Source: CAIKMD01 sp036501365 (lineage in GTDB: Bacteria > Pseudomonadota > Alphaproteobacteria > ATCC43930 > CGMCC-115725). From it: a stretch of 64,000 nt of DNA. A model generated the notes under the pieces. That model was not told where the DNA came from, ran no database searches, and saw only the letters and a program-made list of their open reading frames with translations. The stretch is from positions 46,189-110,188 of the forward strand of contig DASYAL010000028.1 in assembly GCA_036501365.1 (NCBI GenBank), read 5' to 3'. Shown one piece after another: positions 43,227 through 51,100 of this stretch; position 1 is the stretch's first letter, and every line of letters starts with the position of its first letter. The position numbers were made by a program, and so were the translations under genes.

Positions 43227-44345
43227 CTAGAATTCGTAATCGATCTTGTGCATCTGCGGCAGCGGCGCCTTGATCGCGAAAGATTCCTTCGCGAACAGGT
43301 CTTCGAGCTTTGGCCGCGGTCCAGTCAGCACCTGATCGTGCACAAAGCCGACCAGCGTGTCGTAGTTGCGCTTGTTGAGGTCGCTGAAGCCGTATTCCCA
43401 GGGGTCGTTGCCGAGCCGGTTGCGCTCGTCTTCCCAATAGGTCTGCCAGAAGGCGAGCGGCACGTTGCGTGGGTTGGCGAGCCGCTTGAAAGCGAGTTGC
43501 TTCGCCTCCTCGAAAGCCAGCGTCAGGCTCTCGACCACCCAGGGATGTTTCTCGACGATCGCGGTCGGCACCGTCGTCACGTGCATGATCGGGAAGAAGC
43601 CGGTGCGGCGGTAGTAATCGAGCTCGACCTCTTTGTAATGGGGCCATAGTCGCGCGATGCGCGGATCGCCTTGCGCGCAGGCCTGGCTGACATTGGGCTG
43701 GATGATGGCGTCGACCTCGCCGGCCAGCACCATCGCCTCGACCTTCTTTCCTTTCGGCACGACCTCGATCTTCACGTCCTTCGGCGCTTGTTCGGAAGCT
43801 TCGTCGAGCGTCTCGATTACCCAGGTGATCGAGCGATGCGGCGCGCCGTGTTCTCCGAGATGACCACGCATCCAATAGGCGGCGGCGGCGCCGATGGTGC
43901 GGCAGGCAACGCGGCGGCCGGCGAGATCGGCGGCGCTGCGGATGTCCTTACCGGTGTTGACGTAGATGAAGCCATGGCGGAAGCGGCGATGCAGGAACAC
44001 CGGAATCGCGGTGATGTCGTCGCGGCCATGCGCCTTCTGCACCACGTAATGGCCGCCATTGTATTCGTTGATGTCGCAGGCCTTGCCATGCGCGACCTGG
44101 TCGTGGATGCCGCGCGTGCCGGGATAGCCGCCGATCACCAGCTCGATGCCTTTCGGCTGCACCGTGCCATCCTGCAGCGCGCGCACGATCTCATAACCGC
44201 CGGTCATCATGGTGAGGCGCAGCTTGCCGGCGGCGCGTTTCGCTTTGGGCGCTGCTGTCTTCGCGGCTGCTTTCTTGCGCGCCGGTGCGGCGCGGCGTGC
44301 TGCCGCCTTTTTCGCTGTTTTCTTCGCTTTCTTCTTCGCGGCCAT
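43227..44345 (-). CDS. 4,5-dihydroxyphthalate decarboxylase-like (SBP-fold) protein with Lys/Ala tail
   Basis: A 372-residue protein with two parts. Residues 1-40 are almost only Lys, Ala, Arg, Pro and Thr (for example AKKKAKKTAKKAAARRAAP), like histone H1 or AlgP tails. The remainder has the substrate-binding fold and resembles Pht5-type decarboxylases: LRLTMMTGGYEIVRALQDG at about 42-60, HGFIYVNTGKDIRSAADLAG near 125-145 and a Trp/Arg/Glu-rich C-terminus. There is no signal peptide. Decarboxylation of a hydroxylated aromatic diacid fits the operon (cupin dioxygenase upstream, LigJ-like downstream). The basic tail is unexpected in this family and could bind nucleic acid or anionic polymers; that is inference. 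Confidence 0.8.
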   Translation of the reverse strand: MAAKKKAKKTAKKAAARRAAPARKKAAAKTAAPKAKRAAGKLRLTMMTGGYEIVRALQDGTVQPKGIELVIGGYPGTRGIHDQVAHGKACDINEYNGGHYVVQKAHGRDDITAIPVFLHRRFRHGFIYVNTGKDIRSAADLAGRRVACRTIGAAAAYWMRGHLGEHGAPHRSITWVIETLDEASEQAPKDVKIEVVPKGKKVEAMVLAGEVDAIIQPNVSQACAQGDPRIARLWPHYKEVELDYYRRTGFFPIMHVTTVPTAIVEKHPWVVESLTLAFEEAKQLAFKRLANPRNVPLAFWQTYWEDERNRLGNDPWEYGFSDLNKRNYDTLVGFVHDQVLTGPRPKLEDLFAKESFAIKAPLPQMHKIDYEF

Positions 44346-44374
44346 GATCTATTCCGAAACTCCTCGGTATCGCT

Positions 44375-45358
44375 TCAGTGACGCGTCTCGTCGCGCAGGA
44401 AATCCAGCCGCCGGAACAGCTCGCGGTCGGTGATCTGGAAAAGCCGCGCCTTGTCGCTCGAGGCGCGATGGCTGATCCATTGCCCGTGCGGCAGGGTGAA
44501 GATGTCCTTCGGGCCCCAATTGATCGTGTCGTCGCCGACGCGCGATTGGCCTTCGCCCTCGGCGACGACGCAGGCGGCGTTGCTGTTGGTGCGATAGGCA
44601 GTGGTCTCGGCGCCTTTCGTCAGGCCGAGCACATAGCAATCGATGGTCGACAGCACCGCGCCGCCGGTGGTCGGGTTGGTGTAGCGCAGCCGCCGCGCGC
44701 CGTCGGCGTCGGGCGCCGTCGCTTCAAGCGCCTTCACCGCGGCGTCCCAGGGATAGCGGAACATCGGTGACCAGCTCGTCGGGGCCGAAGGCTTCGCGGG
44801 CGCGAGACCGGCGGCGAAGACTTCATCCGCCGGCGGCGGCGCCAGGCCGCGCACCGGACCGGGCTCGAAGACGCGGTTCTCGAGATAGCCATGCACCGGC
44901 ACGTCGAGCGAATCGACCCAGACCGAGCGCTCGGGGGTATCGTTGACATGCTCGTGCCAGGTCATGCCCGGCGTCAGGATCAGATCGCCTGGCAGCATCG
45001 GGCAGGGCTTGCCTTCGACGATGGTGACGGCGCCCTTGCCCTCGAGCACGAACCGCAGGGCATGCATCGTATGGCGATGCGGCCGCGCCTTCTCGCCGGG
45101 CATCAGCACCTGCAGATTGACCGAGAGGTTGGGCGCCGCGCCGGAGCGGTTGGTGCCGGCGAGCGCAGGGTTGGCGAGGATCAGCACGCGCCGCTCGGCG
45201 TCGTCCATGTTGACCGCCTTGGCCGCGTCGCCGATCAGGGGATTCATCTCCTGCCAGCGCCAGATATGCGCGGGCACGACCGGCAGATTCGGCCGCAGCT
45301 CCTGGTCCCACATTGCGATGACGTTCGAGGCAGCGAATTTGTCGCGCAGCTCGGCCAT
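44375..45358 (-). CDS. Bicupin ring-cleavage dioxygenase, gentisate 1,2-dioxygenase-like
   Basis: A 327-residue bicupin protein. The N-terminal cupin has the iron ligands in RPHRHTMHALRFVLEGKG (about 96-113) and a later His in MTWHEH (about 136). The C-terminal cupin is degenerate, with HGQWISHRA near 300. This is the layout of gentisate 1,2-dioxygenase and relatives that cleave para-diols or 1-hydroxy-2-naphthoate. The start is the ATG at 45358 after GGGAGG; a longer frame to 45475 is rejected as it lacks a ribosome-binding site. It is the first gene of the cluster that diverges from the FAD monooxygenase at 45514. Confidence 0.88.
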   Translation of the reverse strand: MAELRDKFAASNVIAMWDQELRPNLPVVPAHIWRWQEMNPLIGDAAKAVNMDDAERRVLILANPALAGTNRSGAAPNLSVNLQVLMPGEKARPHRHTMHALRFVLEGKGAVTIVEGKPCPMLPGDLILTPGMTWHEHVNDTPERSVWVDSLDVPVHGYLENRVFEPGPVRGLAPPPADEVFAAGLAPAKPSAPTSWSPMFRYPWDAAVKALEATAPDADGARRLRYTNPTTGGAVLSTIDCYVLGLTKGAETTAYRTNSNAACVVAEGEGQSRVGDDTINWGPKDIFTLPHGQWISHRASSDKARLFQITDRELFRRLDFLRDETRH

Positions 45359-45404
45359 TGCCCTACCTCCCACTTTAAGCTTTCCGCCCCTCGGGCGATT
45401 GTCC

Positions 45405-45426
45405 TTGCTTCGCGCCGCGAAAGCAA
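45405..45426. promoter_or_regulatory. Inverted repeat in the divergent catabolic promoter
   Basis: TTGCTTCGC (from 45405) pairs with GCG-A-AAGCAA (to 45426): nine pairs with one bulged A and a three-base loop. It lies midway in the 155-base gap between the cupin operon and the FAD monooxygenase gene. It suits a regulator that controls both, but no regulator gene is present. Confidence 0.35.
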
Positions 45427-45513
45427 TCTTTGGCCGTGCCAATGCCTGTGCCTGCGACGGTTGGCCGAAGCCCATCGTTGACCGGCCGGGATGCCCACCT
45501 TACCGTCGTTTCC

Positions 45514-47124
45514 ATGAGTGCCGATGTCATTCCCGTTTTGATTGCCGGCGGCGGGCCGGTCGGACTGGCGCTGGCGATCGAGCTCGGCATGGCCGGGATT
45601 CCCTGCACCGTGGTCGAGAAGAGGGATGGCTCGATCTCGATCCCGAAAATGAGCGGGCTTTCGATCCGCTCGATGGAATTCAACCGCCGCTGGGGCATTG
45701 CCGAGGTTGTCCAGAATTCGGGCTGGCCGAAGACCCATCCGCAGGGCCTCATCTATTGCACCAGCATGGTGGGCTTCGAGCTGGCGCGGCATCACGTGCC
45801 CGCCTATGTCGACCAGAAGCTGCCCTATACGCCCGAGCCGCGCGTTGCCTGCGCGCAGATTTTTTACGATCCGATCCTCTTGGCGAAAGCGCGCTCGCTG
45901 CCGTCAGTGACCATCCGCCACCTGACGAGCCTCGAGAGCTTCGCGCAGGACGCGGACGGCGTCACCGCGACGGTAACCGACCGCAAAACGGGACGCGTCG
46001 AAACCTTGCGCGCGCGCTATCTCATCGGCTGCGACGGCGCCGACGGCACCGTCGTGACGGCGCTCGGCTTCGGCTATGAGGGGCTCGGCCTCGTCGCCAA
46101 CAGCGTCAACGTGTTCTTCCGCTCGGCGGAAATGATGAAGATCCACGACAAGGGCTGGTCGCGGTTCTTCCGCTTCACCGATGCCGGCGGCACCTGGGGA
46201 GAGATCATCGGCATCGACGGCAAGGAGCTCTGGCGGCTGTCGGTGCTGAAAGCCGATCCGGCTTTCGACGGCGATCGCTATCTGCGGCGGTTGTTGGGCC
46301 GCGCGGACGTGCCTTACGAGATCCTCTCGGTCATGGCCTGGGAACGGCGCGAGCGTGTCGCCCAACACTATCGCGACCGCCGTGTCTTCATTTGCGGCGA
46401 TGCCGCGCATCAGAACTCGCCGACCGGCGGGCTCGGCCTCCACACCGGCCTTGCCGATGCTGTCGATCTCGCCTGGAAGCTGATCGGCACGTTGCGGGGC
46501 TGGGGCGGTCCAGGGCTGCTCGACGCCTATGAGGCGGAGCGCAAGCCGATCGCGCTCTTAAACGTCCATGCCTCGACCGACGAATTCGTGCTCTTGGCCG
46601 ATCTCCCCGGCGGACCCGAGATCGCCGAGGACTCGCCGGCGGGCGCGGCGCTGCGCAAGCGCTGGGCCGAGGCCTATCGCGCCGCCAACGGCGCGCGCGG
46701 CCCGACCTTCACCGAGAATCTGCGGCTCGGCTATTACTACGAGCCTTCGCCGATCTGCGTGCCCGACGGGACGCCGCCGATCCCCTACGAGACCGAGGAA
46801 TTCGTGTCCAGCGCGCGGTCCGGCACGCGCGCGCCGCATGCCTGGCTTGGCGAGAAGCGCTCAATCCTCGACTTGTTCGGCAACAACCGCTTCATGCTGC
46901 TGCGGCTCGGCGCCGATCCGCCTGAGGCCGGCCGGCTTGCCGATGCGGCGGCGACGCGGGGCATACCATTCGCGATCGTCGACCTGCCCGACCCGAAGCT
47001 GATCGAGCTTTATCAGCGGCAGCTCGTGCTGGTGCGGCCGGATGGGCATGTCGCCTGGCGCGACGATGCGCTGCCCGGCGATCCGCTCGCACTGATCGAC
47101 CGCGTCCGCGGCGCCGGTCACTGA
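45514..47124 (+). CDS. FAD-dependent aromatic monooxygenase, MhpA/TfdB-like
   Basis: A 536-residue class A flavoprotein hydroxylase. GGGPVGLALAIELGMAGI (about 11-28) is the FAD dinucleotide motif, GCDGADGTV (about 171-179) the DG motif, and FICGDAAHQNSPTGGLGLHT (about 293-312) the third. The long C-terminal thioredoxin-like domain from about 400 is typical of phenol and 3-(3-hydroxyphenyl)propionate hydroxylases. I chose the ATG at 45514 because the FAD motif must be near the N-terminus; the ribosome-binding site is weak. Its 3' end overlaps the permease gene tail-to-tail by seven bases. It probably makes the diol that the divergent cupin enzyme cleaves. Confidence 0.92.
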   Translation: MSADVIPVLIAGGGPVGLALAIELGMAGIPCTVVEKRDGSISIPKMSGLSIRSMEFNRRWGIAEVVQNSGWPKTHPQGLIYCTSMVGFELARHHVPAYVDQKLPYTPEPRVACAQIFYDPILLAKARSLPSVTIRHLTSLESFAQDADGVTATVTDRKTGRVETLRARYLIGCDGADGTVVTALGFGYEGLGLVANSVNVFFRSAEMMKIHDKGWSRFFRFTDAGGTWGEIIGIDGKELWRLSVLKADPAFDGDRYLRRLLGRADVPYEILSVMAWERRERVAQHYRDRRVFICGDAAHQNSPTGGLGLHTGLADAVDLAWKLIGTLRGWGGPGLLDAYEAERKPIALLNVHASTDEFVLLADLPGGPEIAEDSPAGAALRKRWAEAYRAANGARGPTFTENLRLGYYYEPSPICVPDGTPPIPYETEEFVSSARSGTRAPHAWLGEKRSILDLFGNNRFMLLRLGADPPEAGRLADAAATRGIPFAIVDLPDPKLIELYQRQLVLVRPDGHVAWRDDALPGDPLALIDRVRGAGH

Positions 47125-48905
47125 TCGAAATTCAGCGTAACGTGCTGGGTCGTGCCGCTGCTCGTCGCGATCATGCGCGTCGCCAGCCGGCGCATCATCA
47201 TCACCGCGAGCCGAGTCAGCTGCTTCTCGTCGTCGAGCAACTCTTGCGGCGAGGGCGCCGGCCCGCGCGTTGTTAGCGCCTCGCCCACATAGGTCAGCAT
47301 CAGATCGAGGCGGTATTCGTCGAAACGGAGCGCGAAGCGCGCGCTTTGCCCGTGCATCATCACCAGCGGCAGGCATTCCGCGGCTTCGATCATTGCATTG
47401 ACGACGCGCGCCATCACGTCGCGCCGCGCGCCCCATTTGCCGCCCTGGTCGTGACCGAAATGCTCGAGCTTCGCCAGCTCGTCGATCCCGGGCGTGAAGG
47501 CGATCTCGGCGGTCTTCTTGATGCCGATGCGGAAGACAAGATTGAGCAGCAGCGCCGTCAGCAAGCCGAGCACCATTGGCGAGCTCACCGCCGGCAGCAG
47601 GAAAGCGGGCGCGGCGGCATAGAAAGTGGGGAAGAGATAACGGCTGAAGCCGAGCAGCAGCGCGGCGCCGATGACGACGGTGCGCCGACCATCCATCAAC
47701 CGGCTGGTAATGACCTGCATGCCGCTCAGCATGATGAAGCAGGCGGTGAAGATCAGGATCGCGCCCATCAGCGGCCGCGGCATCAGCGCGATGAGGTCGC
47801 TGACCGGCGGCAGGAACGAGATCACGATGAACAGCACGCCGGTGGCGTAGCCGACCACGCGCGAGGTTACGCCGGTCGCGATCGACAAGCCGACCGAGCC
47901 GGAAAAGCTGTTGACACCAACGGTGCCGAGCAACCCCGCGACGATCGTGCCGAGCCCGTCGGCGGCGATTCCGTTGCGCAGCGTTGCCATGTTGGGCCGC
48001 TGCCAATTGGCGTCGTTGATCTTCTGGCAGGTCGTGATGTCGCCGATCGCGCGCAGCGAACAGGCGATGGCGCTGACCGCGAAAGGCAGCATCAAGGCGG
48101 CCGAGATCGTCGGCCAGCCGAAGCCAGGCAATGGCGGAAAGACTGCTGTTGCCGGCGACAGACGCGCTGAGGAGAAATCGATCATGCCGGCGAAGACCGC
48201 GACGGCGTAGCCGAGCGCCAGGCCGATGAGGCAGCAATAAAGCCGCAAGCTCTTCGAGCCCCAAACGTTGAGCGCCACCATCACTCCGATGCAGGCGATG
48301 CCAAGCAGCGCCTGGGTGCCGGCATCGGCGCCCATCGCCTCCCCGGCGGCGGAGACGCCGGTGATGAGGTTGAAGCCGAGGACGCCGAGGGTGAGACCGA
48401 TCATCAGCACGGCAAAGCCGGCGATCTCGGTCGGCAGATAGGGGCGCAAGCGCTGGACAAGCTGGCTGAGGACGAGCTCGACCGCGCCGGCGAATATGGT
48501 CATGCCGCAGACCAGCGGCCAGCCGCCCGTCTTGGCGGCGGTGATGCTCACCGGCAGATAGGCGGCGGTGAAAACCGACGGCAGGAGATAGCCGGAGCCA
48601 AGGAAACGCGAGCGATAGCACAGCAGCAAGGTCGCGATACCGAGCGTCAGCAGCGAGATCGACATCACCCGCTCGGTCATTTCCCGGGACGCGCCGGCGG
48701 CGTCGAGCACGAGCAGCGGAAAGATCGCGCCGATGCTGCCGATCACCATCACATGCTGCAGCGCCGAGACCAGCAGCGGCAGCGCCGGTGGCCGCTCGTC
48801 GACCGCATAGACGAGATTGCTCGGCCGCACCGCCGGCTCGCGCTTTTCCGCCGGTTTTGCGGCGGCTTTCTCGCCGGGTAACAGCGAACGAAACAGGACG
48901 GTCAC
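47118..48905 (-). CDS. NCS2 purine/xanthine permease family protein with C-terminal ATPase-like tail
   Basis: A 595-residue membrane protein. Residues about 40-460 are an NCS2 transporter (nucleobase:cation symporter 2) with about 14 helices; GVNSFSGSVGLSIATGVTSR is the signature-type segment. NCS2 permeases usually end there. Here about 130 extra cytoplasmic residues follow. Their pattern (VMARVVNAMIEAAECL, LRFDEYRLDLMLTYVGEAL, LTRLAVMMMRRLATRM and a final SGTTQHVTLNF) resembles the Bergerat-fold anti-sigma kinase RsbW/SpoIIAB, but the N-box Asn and DxGxG Asp are replaced, so it probably cannot bind ATP normally. The GTG at 48905 has AAGGGGG upstream; an ATG at 48935 has no site. It diverges from the STAS/SpoIIE operon. 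Confidence 0.85.
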   Translation of the reverse strand: MTVLFRSLLPGEKAAAKPAEKREPAVRPSNLVYAVDERPPALPLLVSALQHVMVIGSIGAIFPLLVLDAAGASREMTERVMSISLLTLGIATLLLCYRSRFLGSGYLLPSVFTAAYLPVSITAAKTGGWPLVCGMTIFAGAVELVLSQLVQRLRPYLPTEIAGFAVLMIGLTLGVLGFNLITGVSAAGEAMGADAGTQALLGIACIGVMVALNVWGSKSLRLYCCLIGLALGYAVAVFAGMIDFSSARLSPATAVFPPLPGFGWPTISAALMLPFAVSAIACSLRAIGDITTCQKINDANWQRPNMATLRNGIAADGLGTIVAGLLGTVGVNSFSGSVGLSIATGVTSRVVGYATGVLFIVISFLPPVSDLIALMPRPLMGAILIFTACFIMLSGMQVITSRLMDGRRTVVIGAALLLGFSRYLFPTFYAAAPAFLLPAVSSPMVLGLLTALLLNLVFRIGIKKTAEIAFTPGIDELAKLEHFGHDQGGKWGARRDVMARVVNAMIEAAECLPLVMMHGQSARFALRFDEYRLDLMLTYVGEALTTRGPAPSPQELLDDEKQLTRLAVMMMRRLATRMIATSSGTTQHVTLNFDQ

Positions 48906-48992
48906 GGCGATCCCCCTTATCGACGATCTTCCCATCTTTGTTCGCGCCGAGGTAGAATTTTCTTCTGGTATTGCAGCTTGCGCGGGGCGGTC

Positions 48993-49325
48993 ATGGAATT
49001 GAATGAATCGCAGGTCGGAAATACGCTGGTCTTGCGGATCGTCGGCCGCGTCGACAGCTCGGTCGCAAAACAGCTCGAGGAAAAGGTTCGCGACCTGATC
49101 GGGCGCGACAGCCGCATCGTTGTCGATCTTTCGGCGATGGATTACGTCTCGAGCGCCGGGCTGCGCTCGTTTTTGACGCTGGCCAAAGGCGCGCGGGCCA
49201 AGAACCAGCGGCTCGCCCTCTGTGCGATGCGGCCGGACATCGACGAGATCTTCGATCTCGGCGGCATCAAGGAGCTGTTCGAGATCTTCGAGACGGTCGA
49301 TGCCGCCGCAACGCGGCTGACCTGA
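48993..49325 (+). CDS. STAS-domain anti-anti-sigma factor
   Basis: A 110-residue protein of the SpoIIAA/RsbV type. The signature IVVDLSAMDYVSSAGLRSFL (about 42-61) is complete, and Ser54 is at the phosphorylation site. Such proteins bind an RsbW-type kinase when dephosphorylated and release its target. The start is the ATG at 48993; a TTG 15 bases earlier is possible. It is eight bases upstream of the SpoIIE-type phosphatase, which would dephosphorylate it. No separate RsbW-type kinase gene lies in the window. Confidence 0.94.
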   Translation: MELNESQVGNTLVLRIVGRVDSSVAKQLEEKVRDLIGRDSRIVVDLSAMDYVSSAGLRSFLTLAKGARAKNQRLALCAMRPDIDEIFDLGGIKELFEIFETVDAAATRLT

Positions 49326-49333
49326 CCGGCTCC

Positions 49334-51094
49334 GTGACAGCGGACTCGCCGACGGTCGATCGTTCCGCGCTCGGCGTGCCGCGCGGCTGGCGTGGCTGGG
49401 TGCTGCTGAACCTCGCCGTCTTCGTTATCTATTCGATCGCCGGTCTTGTGGTGTTCGTGGTCGGCATCGGCGCCGCCGATACCAGTCCGATCTATCCTCC
49501 CTCGGGCATCGCCGTCGCGGCGGTGCTGATCTTCGGCCCGCGGGTTTGGCCGGCGCTCTGGTTCGGCAATTTCTTCAACGGCGCGCCGCTTTTTTGGGCG
49601 CCGGATACCAGCCTTCTGACGGCGATCGTCGCCAATATCGGCGGCGGCACGGCAGCGGTTGTCGAAGCGCTGGGCGCGGCGGCGCTAATGCGCCGGCTGA
49701 GCGGCACCTGGCATCCTTTCGACCACGCCTACGACGCGGTGATCTTCCTCCTGGTCGCGTCCATCGGCGGCGCGGCCTGCGCCGCCGTGATCGGTGTCGG
49801 CACGTTCTGGTTGACCGGCGTCACGCCGACCGATCAGTGGTTCATTACCTTCGTGACCTGGCTGCTGGCCGACGCCGCCGGCATCGCCGTCTTCGGGCCG
49901 CTCGTCCTCGCCTGGTATCGCGAGCGTCCGTTCCTCGATCGCCGGTTGGCCGAGACCGTGGCGGCGGTCTCGGCCGCGGTGCTGGCCATCGCTGCCGTGG
50001 CCTACGCCACCGGCTATCCGATCGACTATCTCTACCTGCCGGTTCTGCTGTGGGCGGGGTTCCGAGCCCAGGCGCGCGGCGTCACTTTTGCCGCCGCGAC
50101 GATCAGCGCCGTCATCATCGTCGCCACCGCCCACGGCATTGGCTCCTTTGTCGGCAAGACAGACGACCAGTCCTTCCTGCTCGTCGAAGGCTTCATGGCG
50201 GTGATCACTTTCACGGGCGTGCTGGTCGTCGCTGTACGGGCGCAGCAGCGGGCCGCCGAGATCGCGCTCGAAGCCTATAACCGGACTTTGGAGCAACGGG
50301 TCGCCGAGCGCACTGCCGAGATCGCCGAGAAGAACCGGCTGCTCGAGGAGAAAGAACAACGCATCGACGACGATCTCTCGCTCGGGCGTACGCTTCAGGC
50401 GGCGATTCTGCCGACTGATTTTCACAGCTTCGAGCGCACCAGCGTTGCCGCCGCGATGCGTCCCGCTTACGAGATGGGCGGCGATTTCTACGACGTGTTC
50501 CGGATCGGCGAGAAACGCATCGGCCTCGTCGTCGCCGACGTCTCGGGCAAGGGCGTCGCGGCAGCGTTTTTCATGGCGGTCGCGCGCACGATGCTGCGCG
50601 ATGTCGCGATGAGCGGCGCTGCGCCGGCCGATTGCGTTGCGCGCGTCAACGAGACGCTCTGCACCGAGAATCCGATCGATATGTTCGTGACCCTGTTCTA
50701 TGCCGAGCTCGACGAGGAGACAGGCGAGGTCGTCTACGTCAACGCCGGACATTGCGAGCCGGTAATCGCCAGCACCGCCGCGGGCGCCCGGCTGCTCGCC
50801 CGCACCGGCAATCCCGCGCTTGGTGTCATCCCCGGAAAGCGATTCGACGCGCGGCGCTTCACTCTCGCGCGCGGCGAGACGTTCTTTCTTTATACCGACG
50901 GCGTGACCGAGGCCTTCAGTCCCGAAGGCGCTCTCTTCGCCGTCGAGCGCCTTCTCACCGTCGCCGCGGCCGAAGCGGGCGATCCGCCGCGCGAATTGCT
51001 GCTCGCGGTGATCCGCAGCGTCGATGCTTTCGCGAACGGCGCGGTGCAATCGGACGACATCACTTGCCTCGCGGTCCGTCGCGCGGGTGCGTAA
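49334..51094 (+). CDS. MASE1-SpoIIE (PP2C-type) membrane phosphatase
   Basis: A 586-residue membrane protein. The N-terminal half is a MASE1 sensor with about eight to ten helices, including PPSGIAVAAVLIFGPRVWPA (about 54-73) and WFGNFFNGAP. A coiled coil (about 310-345, with repeated Glu and Arg) leads to a SpoIIE/PP2C domain: MGGDFYDVF, VVADVSGKGVAA, FLYTDGVTEAF and a final QSDDITCLAV. The metal-binding Asp residues are all present. The role is to dephosphorylate the STAS protein in response to a signal in the membrane. The start is GTG at 49334. Convergent with the peptide-type binding protein gene. Confidence 0.93.
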   Translation: MTADSPTVDRSALGVPRGWRGWVLLNLAVFVIYSIAGLVVFVVGIGAADTSPIYPPSGIAVAAVLIFGPRVWPALWFGNFFNGAPLFWAPDTSLLTAIVANIGGGTAAVVEALGAAALMRRLSGTWHPFDHAYDAVIFLLVASIGGAACAAVIGVGTFWLTGVTPTDQWFITFVTWLLADAAGIAVFGPLVLAWYRERPFLDRRLAETVAAVSAAVLAIAAVAYATGYPIDYLYLPVLLWAGFRAQARGVTFAAATISAVIIVATAHGIGSFVGKTDDQSFLLVEGFMAVITFTGVLVVAVRAQQRAAEIALEAYNRTLEQRVAERTAEIAEKNRLLEEKEQRIDDDLSLGRTLQAAILPTDFHSFERTSVAAAMRPAYEMGGDFYDVFRIGEKRIGLVVADVSGKGVAAAFFMAVARTMLRDVAMSGAAPADCVARVNETLCTENPIDMFVTLFYAELDEETGEVVYVNAGHCEPVIASTAAGARLLARTGNPALGVIPGKRFDARRFTLARGETFFLYTDGVTEAFSPEGALFAVERLLTVAAAEAGDPPRELLLAVIRSVDAFANGAVQSDDITCLAVRRAGA

Positions 51095-51100
51095 GCGGCG

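Noticed and set aside
47346..48170. Plus-strand frame with many His, Gln, Asp
   Set aside because: Antisense to the NCS2 helices; charged repeats are typical of membrane-gene antisense.
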